Source: Limnohabitans sp. MMS-10A-192 (GTDB lineage: Bacteria; Pseudomonadota; Gammaproteobacteria; Burkholderiales; Burkholderiaceae_C). Taken from it: a DNA stretch of 64,000 nt. Each line of letters opens with the position of its first letter. Within the stretch, counting starts at the first letter, position 1. The notes beneath the pieces were generated by a model. That model worked only from the letters and a program-made list of their open reading frames with translations, was not told the origin of the DNA and ran no database searches. Position numbers and translations under genes: made by a program. The DNA is taken from NCBI RefSeq assembly GCF_003063335.1, contig NZ_NERX01000006.1:62001-126000 (forward strand), read 5' to 3'. This document shows positions 34,415 through 45,674 of the stretch, piece after piece.

Positions 34415-34513
34415 GTGAGCATCTCTTGGCAATGGCTTCTATTGTGGCCCAAGGCGGTCTGGACCTGACACCTTCTGAACACGCACAGGAAAAGATCAAG
34501 GACAATCGCTTGC

Positions 34514-35665
<1,152 letters not shown>

Positions 35666-35685
35666 CATCGGACCCCAACAGGCGC

Positions 35686-35713
35686 AAAAAAGGGAGCTCA
35701 CGCTCCCTTTTTT
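35686..35713. terminator. Bidirectional rho-independent terminator
   Basis: A6-GGGAGC pairs with GCTCCC-T6 around a TCAC loop. It lies between the convergent protease gene and tatC, ending the long - strand array that runs from mlaF. Confidence 0.92.
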
Positions 35714-35733
35714 CATGACATCCGTCGCTCAAA

Positions 35734-36519
35734 TCAAGCTTTGGCTTCTTCAGCCTCTTCGGGCGCCTGGGTGTGCTTGATGAAAATCTGCGCCGCCCAA
35801 ATGCCCAGTTCATACAGCAAGCACATGGGAATGGCCAAGGCCAGTTGGGACACCACATCGGGCGGCGTGACCACGGCAGCGATCACAAAAGCCAGCACCA
35901 CGAAATAGCCCCGAAAGTCCTTGAGTTTTTGCACAGTCACCACGCCCATGCGGGCCAGGACCACCACGGCCACAGGCACTTCAAAAGCCAGACCAAAGGC
36001 CAAGAACATGGTGAGCACAAAACTCAGATAGGCCTCAATGTCAGGCGCGGCGGTGATGCTCTTCGGTGCAAAGCCCTGGATGAACGCAAAGACTTGTCCA
36101 AAGACGAAGAAATAGCAAAACGCAACACCGATCAAGAACAAGAGCGTGCTGGAAACCACCAAAGGGAGAACCAACTTTTTTTCATGGGCATACAAGCCAG
36201 GCGCCACAAAAGCCCACACCTGGTACAGCACCACCGGCAAGGCCAGCAAAAAGGCGGCCATCAACATGATCTTCAGGGGCACCATGAACGGAGAGATCAC
36301 CGAAGTGGCGATCAAGGTGGCCCCTTTGGGCAAGTGCGCCACCAGTGGTTGGGCCAAAATATCGTACAACTCACCCGGGCCGGGAAAAATAGCCAACACC
36401 GCAGCAGCCACAGCTATCGCAGCGACCGCACGAACCAGTCGATCCCGCAGTTCAATGAGATGGGCAACGAAGGGCTGTTCAGAACCAGAGAGTTCGTCTT
36501 GAGGGTTGGTGTCGGACAT
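35734..36519 (-). CDS. tatC: Sec-independent translocase subunit TatC
   Basis: Six-helix receptor for twin-arginine signal peptides (261 residues). The conserved N-terminal FVAHLIELRDRLVRA and the periplasmic loop/TM pattern (GLYAHEKKLVLPLVVSS) are present, as is FGLAFEVPVAVVVLARMG, whose Glu is conserved. It starts at the ATG at 36519; the longer in-frame start at 36558 reaches into tatB. It is the last gene of tatABC. Confidence 0.96.
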   Translation of the reverse strand: MSDTNPQDELSGSEQPFVAHLIELRDRLVRAVAAIAVAAAVLAIFPGPGELYDILAQPLVAHLPKGATLIATSVISPFMVPLKIMLMAAFLLALPVVLYQVWAFVAPGLYAHEKKLVLPLVVSSTLLFLIGVAFCYFFVFGQVFAFIQGFAPKSITAAPDIEAYLSFVLTMFLAFGLAFEVPVAVVVLARMGVVTVQKLKDFRGYFVVLAFVIAAVVTPPDVVSQLALAIPMCLLYELGIWAAQIFIKHTQAPEEAEEAKA

Positions 36520-36561
36520 AGGGCAATGGATTGGACGGCCTGCCCCAAAGGGGCACACCCG

Positions 36562-37029
36562 TCACAAAGTGTTGAGAGACTTGGGCCTGTAGCGCGCCAC
36601 GCGGGCCGCACCAGAGAGCGCCTTGGTGCGCACACCCGAGCGCGCCTTGTACCACTGAGGTACAGCGCCACGCTTGAGACGCCAATTTTTGTCCGGATGT
36701 TTGTAACTGGGTGGCGGCGACTCCAGTTCAGGCAATTCACTGGCCAAGCCAGCCGTGGTTTCTGCCCAATCTTTTTCAAATTCAGAAGCGGTGGTCTGAA
36801 CCGACTGCTCGACATCACGGGCGGCGGTCTCCATCGTCTCCTTCATCTTTTTGAGCTCTTCAAGGTCCATGGACCGATTGACCTCGGCTTTCACGTCAGA
36901 CACATACCGCTGGGCTTTTCCGATCAAGGCCCCCAGAGTGCGCGCGACCTTGGGCAGCTTTTCGGGGCCGATGACGATCAACGCCACCACCCCGATCAGC
37001 GCCATTTTGGAGATGCCTAAGTCAAGCAC
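36562..37029 (-). CDS. tatB: Sec-independent translocase subunit TatB
   Basis: TatB (155 residues) partners TatC in substrate recognition. It has an N-terminal transmembrane helix ([18 protein letters not shown]) with the Pro-containing hinge [12 protein letters not shown], then a long amphipathic helix. The C-terminal third is basic and poorly conserved ([17 protein letters not shown]). The start appears to be GTG at 37029, the only codon giving the family N-terminus; no clear ribosome site is seen, fitting low TatB expression relative to TatA. Confidence 0.93.
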   Translation of the reverse strand: MLDLGISKMALIGVVALIVIGPEKLPKVARTLGALIGKAQRYVSDVKAEVNRSMDLEELKKMKETMETAARDVEQSVQTTASEFEKDWAETTAGLASELPELESPPPSYKHPDKNWRLKRGAVPQWYKARSGVRTKALSGAARVARYRPKSLNTL

Positions 37030-37055
37030 AGCAGCGCATTCGTTGTTTCAAGCGA

Positions 37056-37283
37056 TCAAGACTTGGTCTTGGCTTCAACGTCAATGGTGGCTTTTTCAGC
37101 CACTGCCGGTGCGGCCACCGACTTGTCGTCTGCAGCAGATGCACCACCATCTTTCATGCCATCCTTGAAGCCTTTGACGGCACCGCCCAAGTCTGAGCCC
37201 ATGTTCTTGAGCTTTTTAGTGCCAAAGACCATGACCACGATGAGCAAGACGATCAACCAATGCCAAATGGAAAAAGAACCCAT
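37056..37283 (-). CDS. tatA: Sec-independent translocase subunit TatA
   Basis: Pore-forming TatA (75 residues). The helix is [17 protein letters not shown] with the hinge [19 protein letters not shown], followed by an amphipathic helix and an Ala/Lys-rich tail. It is first of tatABC, 26 bases before tatB and 96 bases after the HIT gene, in the same direction. Confidence 0.95.
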   Translation of the reverse strand: MGSFSIWHWLIVLLIVVMVFGTKKLKNMGSDLGGAVKGFKDGMKDGGASAADDKSVAAPAVAEKATIDVEAKTKS

Positions 37284-37379
37284 GGAAAACTCCTAATGTT
37301 TGTTGAATTCTAAGGGGAGACACCCCACGAATCTGAACGACCTTGATCAAGTCGGGAATTGAATACGTAAACCGGGGTC

Positions 37380-37736
37380 TCAGCCCTTGAGCCAAGGGCG
37401 AGGCCCACCCATCACATGCATGTGCAAGTGATGAACTTCCTGACCACCTTCAGCCCCGGTATTGAGCACAACTCGGTATCCGCCCTCTGGGTAAGGCTTG
37501 CAGCCCTCTTGCAGCGCCAATTTGGGCACCAAAGTCATCATGTGGCCCATCAGGGCTTGATGCTCAGGCGTCAAATGGGCCATCGAAGGCACATGCAGCT
37601 TCGGGATGATCAGGAAGTGCACAGGCGCCCAGGGCGAAATGTCATGGAAAGCAAAGACATGCTCGTCTTCATGCACTTTGCGCGAAGGGATCTGCCCCGC
37701 GATGATTTTGCAAAAAATACAGTTCGAATCGCTCAT
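37380..37736 (-). CDS. HIT-family purine nucleoside phosphoramidase (Hint)
   Basis: Histidine-triad hydrolase (118 residues) of the HinT group, which hydrolyses adenosine phosphoramidates and aminoacyl-AMP. The N-terminal CIFCKIIAGQIPSRKV is typical, and the triad His-x-His-x-His reads HHLHMHVMGG near the C-terminus. It lies between a small membrane-protein gene and tatA on the his-tat array. Confidence 0.93.
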   Translation of the reverse strand: MSDSNCIFCKIIAGQIPSRKVHEDEHVFAFHDISPWAPVHFLIIPKLHVPSMAHLTPEHQALMGHMMTLVPKLALQEGCKPYPEGGYRVVLNTGAEGGQEVHHLHMHVMGGPRPWLKG

Positions 37737-37754
37737 CGTTCACACACTTTCGGA

Positions 37755-38117
37755 TCACTCGGTCACAGGGCGTTGCGCATTCAGGCGCACCATGCCCAGA
37801 ACAATCCTGTACAAAAACCAGATGGAAATCAGCCCCCAAGCCACCCAGCCGGGGAACAAAAAGAAAAACCACAAAGGCACCGTGATGAGGTACAACACTG
37901 CCGCCCAAAGCACGGTGCGAATGCGGAAGCTGAAATGGCTGGCCTCCCAACCCGTGACATCGCCCTTTTTAACCAGATCAATGACCAAGGCGACCACCAA
38001 CAATGCCGGTCCCATTTGCCCACCCGGGGTCACCGCACTGACAGCCACGATCAAGTGCAGGATGTAGCTGACCCAACTGACGGTCAGGTTGTTGTCGTCG
38101 GACGATGGTGTGTTCAT
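37755..38117 (-). CDS. Small membrane protein, DUF4870-like
   Basis: A 120-residue inner-membrane protein with three predicted helices: WVSYILHLIVAVSAV, then GPALLVVALVIDLV, and VLYLITVPLWFFFLF with a following hydrophobic segment. The pattern fits the DUF4870/YccF-like group of unknown function. It lies 9 bases downstream of hisE, so it is co-transcribed with the his genes, but no metabolic link is apparent. Confidence 0.72.
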   Translation of the reverse strand: MNTPSSDDNNLTVSWVSYILHLIVAVSAVTPGGQMGPALLVVALVIDLVKKGDVTGWEASHFSFRIRTVLWAAVLYLITVPLWFFFLFPGWVAWGLISIWFLYRIVLGMVRLNAQRPVTE

Positions 38118-38126
38118 GGCTGCAGC

Positions 38127-38504
38127 TTACTCGCCTGCGGCTTCGCGTGCTTGCGCTTTGCGCAGGGCTTTTTCTTCGAGGCCACTCAGGCCCTCGCGGC
38201 GAGCCAGCTCGTTGACCACATCCGCGGGGGTCAAACCGTAATGCGCCAGCGCGATCATGCTGTGGAACCACAGATCGGCCACTTCATAGACCAGCTTGGA
38301 TGCATCGCCTCCGTGGTCAACATCCTTGGCGGCCATGACGGTTTCGGTGGCTTCTTCGCCAATTTTCTTCAAAAAGGCGTCTGGGCCTTTGTGCAGCAAG
38401 CGGGCGACATAGCTTTTTTCGGGATCGCCGCCGTTGGCCGCTTTGCGGCTTTCGATGATGGCCGCCAAACGGGCCAGCGTATCGGATGAATTGGGTGCGC
38501 TCAT
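38127..38504 (-). CDS. hisE: Phosphoribosyl-ATP diphosphatase
   Basis: HisE (125 residues), an all-helical MazG-like pyrophosphatase catalysing step 2 of histidine synthesis. Metal-binding acidic residues lie in [15 protein letters not shown] and [14 protein letters not shown]. It is encoded separately from hisI, unlike the fused enzyme of E. coli. A short charged C-terminal extension ([20 protein letters not shown]) follows the family core. It starts 4 bases after hisI. Confidence 0.95.
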   Translation of the reverse strand: MSAPNSSDTLARLAAIIESRKAANGGDPEKSYVARLLHKGPDAFLKKIGEEATETVMAAKDVDHGGDASKLVYEVADLWFHSMIALAHYGLTPADVVNELARREGLSGLEEKALRKAQAREAAGE

Positions 38505-38508
38505 GGGC

Positions 38509-38898
38509 TTACTTGTAAATGGTTTCAGGGTCCTTCAGGACCGGGTCGGTCGCGTGCCAGCCATCGGACTGCAAGCTCTGGAAAAAGCAGCTGTGGCGGC
38601 CCGTGTGGCAAGCGATGCCCGGCTCGTGCCCCAGCTGGGTGATTTTGAGCAAGACCACATCGTTGTCGCAATCGATGCGGATGTCATGCACCGTCTGCAC
38701 ATGGCCGGACTCCTCGCCCTTGAACCAGAGCTTGTTGCGCGAACGGCTGAAATACACCGCCCGCTTGAGCTCGGCCGTTTTTTGCAGCGCCTCGCGGTTC
38801 ATCCACGCGAACATCATCACGTCGCCAGTGTCTTTTTCCTGGGCGATGACAGGCACCAAGCCTTTGTCGTCCCATTGGATTTGATCGAGCCAGTTCAT
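38509..38898 (-). CDS. hisI: Phosphoribosyl-AMP cyclohydrolase
   Basis: HisI (129 residues), a zinc enzyme opening the adenine ring of PR-AMP (step 3). [12 protein letters not shown] is the family N-terminal signature, and the Zn/Mg site includes DCDNDVVLL and [11 protein letters not shown]. The start at ATG 38898 matches related proteins; a GTG at 38904 overlapping the hisF stop would add two residues and also fits translational coupling. Confidence 0.95.
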   Translation of the reverse strand: MNWLDQIQWDDKGLVPVIAQEKDTGDVMMFAWMNREALQKTAELKRAVYFSRSRNKLWFKGEESGHVQTVHDIRIDCDNDVVLLKITQLGHEPGIACHTGRHSCFFQSLQSDGWHATDPVLKDPETIYK

Positions 38899-38900
38899 GT

Positions 38901-39701
38901 TCACAACCTGACCGTTATGCCGCGCTCACGCATGCGTTGCTTGGCTTGTTGGACGGTGTATTCACCGTAATGAAAGATGCTGGCCGCCAGCACGGCGTCG
39001 GCGCCGCCAATGCTCACGCCGTCGGCCAAGTGGTCGAGGTTGCCCACGCCGCCAGATGCAATCACAGGCACGCTGACGGCGTCGCTCACGGCGCGGGTCA
39101 GTTGCAGGTCAAAGCCGCTTTTGGTGCCGTCGCGGTCCATGCTGGTCAGCAGGATTTCGCCTGCGCCGTGTTCGGCCATTTGGGTGGCCCAGGCCACCGC
39201 GTCCAAGCCTACGTTTTTGCGGCCTCCGTGGCTGTACACGTCCCAGCCGGGACCCATGGGCAAACCATGGGTGCCGATGCGCTGTTCGTCGTCAAGCGTG
39301 CGGCGCTTGGCGTCAATGGCGACCACGATGCACTGCGCGCCGTATTTGGCCGAGGCTTCTCGGATGACTTGCGGGTTGGCAATCGCAGCCGAGTTGAAGC
39401 TGGTTTTGTCGGCGCCTGCGTTGAGCAAGCGACGCACGTCTTCGACGGTGCGCACTCCCCCGCCCACGGTGAGCGGGATGAACACCTGGCTGGCCACGGC
39501 TTCGATGATGTGCAGGATCACGTCGCGGCCGTCGCTGGTGGCGGTGATGTCCAAGAACGTGAGTTCGTCTGCGCCTTGCTCGTTGTAGCGGGCTGCGATT
39601 TCAACCGGGTCTCCAGCATCGCGCAGTTCGACAAAGTTGACACCCTTGACCACGCGACCACCGGTCACGTCAAGGCAGGGAATGATTCGTTTGGCCAGCA
39701 T
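38901..39701 (-). CDS. hisF: Imidazole glycerol phosphate synthase cyclase subunit
   Basis: TIM-barrel HisF (266 residues) that, with HisH, converts PRFAR and ammonia into imidazole glycerol phosphate and AICAR. The catalytic Asp pair lies in [16 protein letters not shown] and [10 protein letters not shown]. Phosphate-binding loops GGGVRTVED and [11 protein letters not shown] are clear. It precedes hisI and follows the mutarotase gene with a 22-base gap. Confidence 0.97.
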   Translation of the reverse strand: MLAKRIIPCLDVTGGRVVKGVNFVELRDAGDPVEIAARYNEQGADELTFLDITATSDGRDVILHIIEAVASQVFIPLTVGGGVRTVEDVRRLLNAGADKTSFNSAAIANPQVIREASAKYGAQCIVVAIDAKRRTLDDEQRIGTHGLPMGPGWDVYSHGGRKNVGLDAVAWATQMAEHGAGEILLTSMDRDGTKSGFDLQLTRAVSDAVSVPVIASGGVGNLDHLADGVSIGGADAVLAASIFHYGEYTVQQAKQRMRERGITVRL

Positions 39702-39723
39702 GGGAAGCTATCTTTTCAAAAAA

Positions 39724-40572
39724 TCAGAGCACGCGCAGGCGTTGTGCGCCCTGCCAGAAATCGCCCGGCGCAATGCAGACGGGTTCATACACCTGCGCCG
39801 CCTCCACGCACAGCATGTGTTGCCAGCCGTCGGCAGGCATGTCGGCAAGGGCTGCGCATTTGGCAGCACCCGGGTTCCAGACCACGGTCTGGGCCCAATC
39901 CATGTCTTGCTCGATCGACAGGGTGTGTGGGCCGTCTTGCAGTTCGTAGCCTTGCGGGGCGGCGGCGTAGACGCGGTCAAACTCGCCGACAAAGCGCAAC
40001 TCGGGCGCAGCCGTGGCGTGACGGTCTTTGACCGCATCCCATTCGGCCTGACCACCCAGGCCGAACAATCGGGCCTGCGCCACGTCACTGACCGCGAAAT
40101 ACGTGTGCAAGGCCCCGGTGAAACTGAGCGGCTGGCTGTCGGTGTTGCGCACCGCCAAGTCCACCTGCAATGCGCCAGGCGTCAATTCGATCAGCAACAG
40201 CGCTTCAAAGGACTGGTCCCACCATTGGCGTGTGGCGGCGCTGTCGTCCAGCGCCAGCACCAGATGGGCCTGGTCGGCTTCCAGTCGCGCGGGTTTGACC
40301 GTCCACGATTGGTTGCGTGCAAAACCATGTTTGGGCAAATCACCGCGTTGGTTGAATTGGGGAAAACACACGGGAATACCGCCGCGAATGGCCGCCTGAC
40401 CATCCATCACGCTTTGAGGACTCAGGTACAGACGCTCACGGCCTCCTGCCACCCAGGACAACACATGGGCACCGTGGTGCGCCACGACCACCCGATCACC
40501 ATTGGGCAATTGCAACTCGGTGGCAGGCAGTCCCGCGAACAGCACATCGCGGCTGGTGGCGCCTGTGCTCAT
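39724..40572 (-). CDS. D-hexose-6-phosphate mutarotase (aldose 1-epimerase-like)
   Basis: Galactose mutarotase-like protein (282 residues) of the YeaD group, interconverting alpha and beta anomers of hexose 6-phosphates. Motifs include AHHGAHVLSWVAGG, IRGGIPVCFPQFNQRG, LHTYFAVSDV (catalytic His) and GEFDRVYAAAP near the catalytic Glu region. The start at 40572 lies 2 bases after the hisA stop; longer in-frame starts run into hisA. Its insertion between hisA and hisF is unusual among his operons I know, with no evident role in histidine synthesis. Confidence 0.85.
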   Translation of the reverse strand: MSTGATSRDVLFAGLPATELQLPNGDRVVVAHHGAHVLSWVAGGRERLYLSPQSVMDGQAAIRGGIPVCFPQFNQRGDLPKHGFARNQSWTVKPARLEADQAHLVLALDDSAATRQWWDQSFEALLLIELTPGALQVDLAVRNTDSQPLSFTGALHTYFAVSDVAQARLFGLGGQAEWDAVKDRHATAAPELRFVGEFDRVYAAAPQGYELQDGPHTLSIEQDMDWAQTVVWNPGAAKCAALADMPADGWQHMLCVEAAQVYEPVCIAPGDFWQGAQRLRVL

Positions 40573-40574
40573 GT

Positions 40575-41315
40575 TCAGCCGTTCAGCTCGTCGGCGCGTT
40601 GCTGTGCCAGCGCAAAGTCCAGGTCGCCGGAATACACCGCACGGCCACAGATCACACCTTCGACGCCCTCGCCCTCCACCGCGCACAGCTGCTCGATGTC
40701 GGCCATGTTGGACAGGCCGCCCGATGCAATCACGGGGATGGTCAAGGCTTGGGCCAGCTTGACGGTGGCATCGATGTTGATGCCGCTCAGCATGCCGTCG
40801 CGGCCGATGTCGGTGTAAATGATGGACTCGACGCCCCAGTCTTCGAACTTCTTGGCCAGATCCACCACTTCGTGACCGGTGAGCTTGCTCCAGCCGTCGG
40901 TGGCCACTTTGCCGTCCTTGGCATCCAGGCCCACGATGATGTGGCCGCCAAAGGCGGTGCAGGCGTCTTTCAAAAAGCCGGGGTTCTTCACCGCAGCGGT
41001 GCCAATGATCACGTACTGCAAACCGCTGTCGATGTATTTTTCAATCGTGTCCAGATCGCGGATGCCGCCGCCCAGCTGCACCGGGATGTCGTCGCCCACG
41101 GCCTTGAGGATGGACTTGATGGCGCCGAAGTTTTGCGGCTTGCCCGCGAAGGCACCGTTCAGATCCACCAAGTGCAAGCGGCGAGCGCCTTTTTCGAGCC
41201 AAGTGCGCGCCATGGCAGCGGGGTCTTCCCCGAACGTTGTGGCTTGGTCCATATCGCCTTGCTTGAGGCGAACGCAGTGGCCGTCTTTGAGGTCAATGGC
41301 GGGGATCAGAATCAT
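40575..41315 (-). CDS. hisA: ProFAR isomerase
   Basis: TIM-barrel HisA (246 residues) catalysing the Amadori rearrangement of ProFAR to PRFAR (step 4). Catalytic Asp residues lie in [19 protein letters not shown] and [21 protein letters not shown] and [10 protein letters not shown] are phosphate-binding loops. It sits between hisH (41-base gap) and the mutarotase gene. Confidence 0.96.
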   Translation of the reverse strand: MILIPAIDLKDGHCVRLKQGDMDQATTFGEDPAAMARTWLEKGARRLHLVDLNGAFAGKPQNFGAIKSILKAVGDDIPVQLGGGIRDLDTIEKYIDSGLQYVIIGTAAVKNPGFLKDACTAFGGHIIVGLDAKDGKVATDGWSKLTGHEVVDLAKKFEDWGVESIIYTDIGRDGMLSGINIDATVKLAQALTIPVIASGGLSNMADIEQLCAVEGEGVEGVICGRAVYSGDLDFALAQQRADELNG

Positions 41316-41356
41316 GGCGAGTTAAATGCAGGTGAAAAAAATCAGCAAGCCTTGGA

Positions 41357-42013
41357 TCAAGGCTGCCAGTGGAGGAAATTGCGAAACAGCGCCAAGCCCT
41401 GGGCCGCGCTTTTTTCAGGGTGAAACTGGGTGGCAAAAATATTGTCACGGGCAATGGCGCAAGCAAAGCGGCCACCGTAATCGGTTTCTGCCGCGCTGTG
41501 CGCCGGGTTGGCCACCTGGGCATAAAAGCTGTGCACAAAATAGTACCAGCTGCCGTCTTCGATGCCTTGCCACAGCGGGTGGGCAGGCGTGGCTTGCCAA
41601 ACTTGGTTCCAGCCCATCTGCGGCACTTTGTAGCGGGTGCCATCGGGTTGGGTGCGGCCGGCCAGATCAAATTTGATGACATCACCGGGGATCAAACCCA
41701 GACCGGGCGTATCGCCTTCTGCACTGTGGTCCAGCAGCATTTGCATGCCCACGCACACGCCAAACAGGGGCTTGCTGGCGGCGGCTTCAAGCACAGCGTC
41801 CAGAAGGCCTGACTCGCGCAGCTCGCGCATGCAGTCGGGCATGGCGCCCTGCCCTGGCAAGACCACGCGGTGCGCATCACGCACCACTTGCGGGTCCGAC
41901 GTGACCGTCACTTCGGCATGGTCCACACTGGAAGCCGCATGGATCACCGCCTGCGCCACACTGCGCAAGTTGCCCATGCCGTAGTCCACCACTGCAACGC
42001 GATTGACGCTCAT
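41357..42013 (-). CDS. hisH: Imidazole glycerol phosphate synthase glutaminase subunit
   Basis: Class I glutamine amidotransferase (218 residues) supplying ammonia to HisF. The triad is Cys in [10 protein letters not shown] and the His and Glu of TQFHPEKS. The oxyanion strand region [12 protein letters not shown] is also visible. It starts one base after the hisB stop, which suggests termination-reinitiation coupling. Confidence 0.96.
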   Translation of the reverse strand: MSVNRVAVVDYGMGNLRSVAQAVIHAASSVDHAEVTVTSDPQVVRDAHRVVLPGQGAMPDCMRELRESGLLDAVLEAAASKPLFGVCVGMQMLLDHSAEGDTPGLGLIPGDVIKFDLAGRTQPDGTRYKVPQMGWNQVWQATPAHPLWQGIEDGSWYYFVHSFYAQVANPAHSAAETDYGGRFACAIARDNIFATQFHPEKSAAQGLALFRNFLHWQP

Positions 42014-42014
42014 G

Positions 42015-42605
42015 TCAGAGGCTGCCTTTGGTGGAAGGGATCACACCCGCCGAGCGGGAATCGAGTTCAAGCGCAGCGCGAATGGCTCGTGCGAAGGCCT
42101 TGAAGATGGTCTCGCACTGGTGGTGCGCATTCACACCCTTGAGGTTGTCAATATGCAGCGTGCACAGGGCATGGTTCACAAAGCCCTGGAAGAACTCGTA
42201 CACCAGCTGGGTGTCAAGCGAGCCCAATGAGCCAGAGGTGAAGTTCACATCCATGTGCAGACCGGGGCGACCGGAAAAGTCCACCACCACGCGGCTCAAA
42301 GCTTCATCGAGCGGCACATAGGCATGGCCATAACGGCGGATGCCTTTTTTGTCGCCAATGGCCTGAGCAAAGGCTTGGCCCAAGGTGATGCCGATGTCTT
42401 CCACCGTGTGGTGGCCGTCGATGTGCAGGTCGCCTTCGCAAGCGATGTCCAAATCGATCAAACCGTGGCGGGCGATCTGGTCGAGCATGTGGTCCAGAAA
42501 ACCGATGCCGCTGGCCAATTTGGCTTGCCCCGTGCCGTCCAGGTTGATGGCGACGCGGATGTTCGTCTCGGCCGTCTTGCGGGTCACATTTGCTGTGCGG
42601 TTCAT
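42015..42605 (-). CDS. hisB: Imidazoleglycerol-phosphate dehydratase
   Basis: Monofunctional dehydratase (196 residues, without the histidinol-phosphatase domain found in E. coli HisB). Manganese-binding motifs are [11 protein letters not shown] and [13 protein letters not shown], and [16 protein letters not shown] is at the N-terminus. The absent phosphatase must be encoded elsewhere. Its start overlaps the hisC stop by 4 bases. Confidence 0.97.
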   Translation of the reverse strand: MNRTANVTRKTAETNIRVAINLDGTGQAKLASGIGFLDHMLDQIARHGLIDLDIACEGDLHIDGHHTVEDIGITLGQAFAQAIGDKKGIRRYGHAYVPLDEALSRVVVDFSGRPGLHMDVNFTSGSLGSLDTQLVYEFFQGFVNHALCTLHIDNLKGVNAHHQCETIFKAFARAIRAALELDSRSAGVIPSTKGSL

Positions 42606-43687
42606 AAGGAGACTTTCAAAGCGGCAAGGAGTTGGTCGTTTTCTGCGGCGGTGCCGACCGTCAGGCGCAAGCAGTTGGCCAGCAGTGGGTGCATTTTAGA
42701 AACGTTCTTGATCAGCACTTTGTGCGACTTCAAACCTTCAAAGGTTTTGGCCGCATCGGGCACGCGGGCCAGGATCATGTTGGCTTCGCTGGGGAAAGGC
42801 TGCACGCCGGGCAAGGCGGCCAGCTCTTTCAAGAGGCGGGCACGCTGCTCGCGCAGTTCTTTGGCTTGCGCGGCAAACACCTCGGCATGCTCCAGCGCAA
42901 ACAGGGCGCACTCGTAATTGAGCACGCTGATGTTGTAGGGCGGGCGCACCTTGTCGATCTCGGCCACCAAAGCCTTGGGGCCCACCATGTAGCCCAAGCG
43001 CACACCGGCCAGGCCAAACTTGCTCAGCGTGCGCATGAGCAAAACGTGCGAGTGGCGCGTGATGCGGTCCATGTAGCTCTTGCTGGCAAAAGGCTGGTAG
43101 GCCTCGTCCATGACCACCAGGCCGCCTTGCGCGCCCTGGGCCTGCACGATCTTTTCGATCGTGTCGTCGCTCCAGAGGTTGCCTGTGGGGTTGTTGGGGT
43201 AAGCCAGGTAGACGATGGACGGCTTGTGCTCGGCAATGGCGGCCAGCATGGCGGCTTCGTCGAGCTCAAAGTCGGCCGTGAGCGGCACGCCGTGGAAAGC
43301 CAAGCCTTGCAACTGGGCGCTCATGGCATACATGACAAAGCCCGGCAAAGGCGACAGGATGGAAGCGCCGGGCACATCGCAGGCCATGGCCAACAAAGAG
43401 ATCAATTCGTCCGAGCCGTTGCCCAGCATGATGTCAAAGCCTTCGGGCATGCCTGCGTAACTTGTCAGCGCATGGCGCAGGTCATTCACACGGCCATCGG
43501 GGTAGCGGTTCAAGGCCAAAGCGCCCAGTCGCTCGCCCAATGACTTTTGCAAATCGGCGGGCAGACGGTGCGGGTTCTCCATCGCGTCGAGCTTGACCAT
43601 GCCCACCGAATCCTGGATGGCGTACGCGTGCATGGACTGCACGTCTTGGCGGATGCGTTGCATGAGTTGGGGGCTGACGTTGCTCAT
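42602..43687 (-). CDS. hisC: Histidinol-phosphate aminotransferase
   Basis: PLP-dependent fold-type I aminotransferase (361 residues). The N-terminal [12 protein letters not shown] substrate segment and [14 protein letters not shown] are typical, and the PLP-lysine is in [16 protein letters not shown]. It overlaps hisB downstream and hisD upstream by 4 bases each. Confidence 0.96.
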   Translation of the reverse strand: MSNVSPQLMQRIRQDVQSMHAYAIQDSVGMVKLDAMENPHRLPADLQKSLGERLGALALNRYPDGRVNDLRHALTSYAGMPEGFDIMLGNGSDELISLLAMACDVPGASILSPLPGFVMYAMSAQLQGLAFHGVPLTADFELDEAAMLAAIAEHKPSIVYLAYPNNPTGNLWSDDTIEKIVQAQGAQGGLVVMDEAYQPFASKSYMDRITRHSHVLLMRTLSKFGLAGVRLGYMVGPKALVAEIDKVRPPYNISVLNYECALFALEHAEVFAAQAKELREQRARLLKELAALPGVQPFPSEANMILARVPDAAKTFEGLKSHKVLIKNVSKMHPLLANCLRLTVGTAAENDQLLAALKVSL

Positions 43688-45027
43688 TTCGGGTCTCGCA
43701 TCGGGGGCACAGGGTTCAAACGGAGTTCGGCGGCGCGGGCGTGGGCTTGCAGGCCTTCGCCATAAGCCAGCTCGGCGGCAATGTGGCCCAGTGGCTGTGC
43801 ACCCGCTTCGCTCACCTCAATCAGGCTGCTGCGCTTTTGAAAGTCATAAACGCCCAGCGGCGACGAGAAGCGCGCCGTGCCGCTGGTGGGCAGCACGTGG
43901 TTGGGGCCAGCGCAGTAGTCGCCCAGCGATTCGCTGGTGAACGCGCCCAAGAAGATGGCCCCCGCGTGGCGCAGCAGCGGCTCCCAGCGGTGCGGGTCGC
44001 GGCTGGAGACTTCGAGGTGCTCGGGCGCGATGCGGTTGCTGATGGCGCAGGCTTCTGCCATGTCGCGGGTCAGGATCAAAGCGCCCCGGTCGTTGAGCGA
44101 TTTGGCGATGATCTCGCGGCGCGGCATCTCGGGCAGCAAGCGGTCAATGGCAGCTTGCACTTCGGCAATGTAGGCAGCATCAGGACACAGCAAAATGCTT
44201 TGCGCCAGCTCGTCATGCTCGGCCTGGCTAAAGAGGTCCATCGCCACCCAGTCGGCGGGTGTGGTGCCGTCGGCCAGCACCAGAATTTCAGATGGGCCAG
44301 CGATCATGTCGATGCCCACGGTGCCAAAGACGCGCTTTTTGGCGCTGGCCACATAGGCGTTGCCCGGGCCGGTGATTTTGTCCACTTTGGGGATGGTGGC
44401 CGTGCCATAGGCCAGCGCCGCCACGGCTTGCGCACCACCCACGGTGAAGGCACGGCTCACGCCCGCGACACAGGCGGCGGCCAGCACCAGCGGGTTGCGC
44501 ACACCGTTGGGCGTGGGCACGACCATGATGATTCCTTGCACACCCGCCACATGGGCCGGAATCGCGTTCATCAACACCGACGAGGGGTAAGCGGCTTTGC
44601 CACCGGGCACGTAAATGCCCACGCGGTCGAGTGGCGTGACTTTTTGCCCGAGCAAGGTGCCGTCTTCGTCGCGGTAAGACCAGCTTTCGCCCGATGCTTT
44701 CTTTTGCGCTTCGTGGTACTTGCGCACACGGGCGGCGGCCGCTTGCAGGGCTTCGCGCTGCACGGCGGGCAGGCTGTCCAAAGCGGCTTGCAGCTCGGCT
44801 TGGGTGATCTCCAAGGCCTTCACGTCGACGGCTTGCAGGCTGTCAAAACGCTGGGTGTACTCGAGCACAGCCGCGTCGCCGCGCTGTTGCACATCGGCCA
44901 GGATGTCGGCCACGCGCTGCTCGATGGCGGCGTCGGTGTCAGCAGACCAATGCAGGCGGGCCGCAAAGGCCGCTTCAAAACCGGCATCCGCCGTGTTCAG
45001 TTGCAAAGGTTTGGCTTGCAGGCCCAT
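43684..45027 (-). CDS. hisD: Histidinol dehydrogenase
   Basis: Zinc- and NAD-dependent enzyme (447 residues) performing the last two oxidations to histidine. Family blocks seen are [47 protein letters not shown], and [15 protein letters not shown] with the zinc ligand His; IAPEHLEV contains the catalytic Glu/His. It follows hisG after 5 bases. Confidence 0.97.
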   Translation of the reverse strand: MGLQAKPLQLNTADAGFEAAFAARLHWSADTDAAIEQRVADILADVQQRGDAAVLEYTQRFDSLQAVDVKALEITQAELQAALDSLPAVQREALQAAAARVRKYHEAQKKASGESWSYRDEDGTLLGQKVTPLDRVGIYVPGGKAAYPSSVLMNAIPAHVAGVQGIIMVVPTPNGVRNPLVLAAACVAGVSRAFTVGGAQAVAALAYGTATIPKVDKITGPGNAYVASAKKRVFGTVGIDMIAGPSEILVLADGTTPADWVAMDLFSQAEHDELAQSILLCPDAAYIAEVQAAIDRLLPEMPRREIIAKSLNDRGALILTRDMAEACAISNRIAPEHLEVSSRDPHRWEPLLRHAGAIFLGAFTSESLGDYCAGPNHVLPTSGTARFSSPLGVYDFQKRSSLIEVSEAGAQPLGHIAAELAYGEGLQAHARAAELRLNPVPPMRDPK

Positions 45028-45032
45028 GTTGT

Positions 45033-45674
45033 TCAGTCTTTCTTCACCGCGCCCGCAAAGGCGTCGATGATGGCGCGGATCGGTGCTTGCTTGAGTTTGA
45101 GCGCGGCCTGGTTCACGACCAAGCGCGAGCTGATGTCCATGATGCGTTCGACTTCAACCAAATGGTTGGCCTTGAGCGTGTTGCCGGTGGACACCAAGTC
45201 GACGATGGCGTCGGCCAGCCCTGTGAGAGGGGCCAGTTCCATGCTGCCGTAGAGCTTGATCATGTCCACGTGCACACCCTTGGTGGCAAAGAAGTCGCGG
45301 GCAATCGTGGTGTATTTGGTCGCCACCTTCAGGCGCGCGCCCGTGCGCACCTGCGCGGCGTAGTCGTAGTCGGCACGCACCGCCACGCTCATGCGGCATT
45401 TGGCGATGTTCAGGTCCAGCGGCTGATACAGGCCTTGGCCGCCGTGCTCGATCAGGGTATCGAGCCCGGTCACACCCAGGTCGGCGCCACCGTATTCCAC
45501 ATAAGTGGGCACGTCGCTGGCGCGCACCAGCACCACGCGCACATTGGCCTGGTTGGTGGGCAAGATCAGCTTGCGGGATTTCTCGGGGTCTTCCAGCACC
45601 TCGATGCCTGCGGCTTTGAGCAGCGGCAAGGTTTCGTCAAAGATGCGTCCTTTGGACAGGGCCAGCGTGATCAT
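45033..45674 (-). CDS. hisG: ATP phosphoribosyltransferase, short form
   Basis: First enzyme of histidine synthesis (213 residues). This is the short form, lacking the C-terminal regulatory domain, which requires HisZ for activity and feedback control. hisZ is not in the window. Motifs include [18 protein letters not shown] and the PRPP-binding [14 protein letters not shown]. The start overlaps the murA stop by 4 bases, so the his genes are read from a cell-envelope transcript. Confidence 0.95.
   Translation of the reverse strand: MITLALSKGRIFDETLPLLKAAGIEVLEDPEKSRKLILPTNQANVRVVLVRASDVPTYVEYGGADLGVTGLDTLIEHGGQGLYQPLDLNIAKCRMSVAVRADYDYAAQVRTGARLKVATKYTTIARDFFATKGVHVDMIKLYGSMELAPLTGLADAIVDLVSTGNTLKANHLVEVERIMDISSRLVVNQAALKLKQAPIRAIIDAFAGAVKKD

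Noticed and set aside
37342..37351. CTTGATCAAG palindrome upstream of the HIT gene end, considered as an FNR-type site
   Set aside because: FNR sites need TTGAT-N4-ATCAA; here the half-sites have no spacer. A 10-bp palindrome is expected by chance in a window this size.
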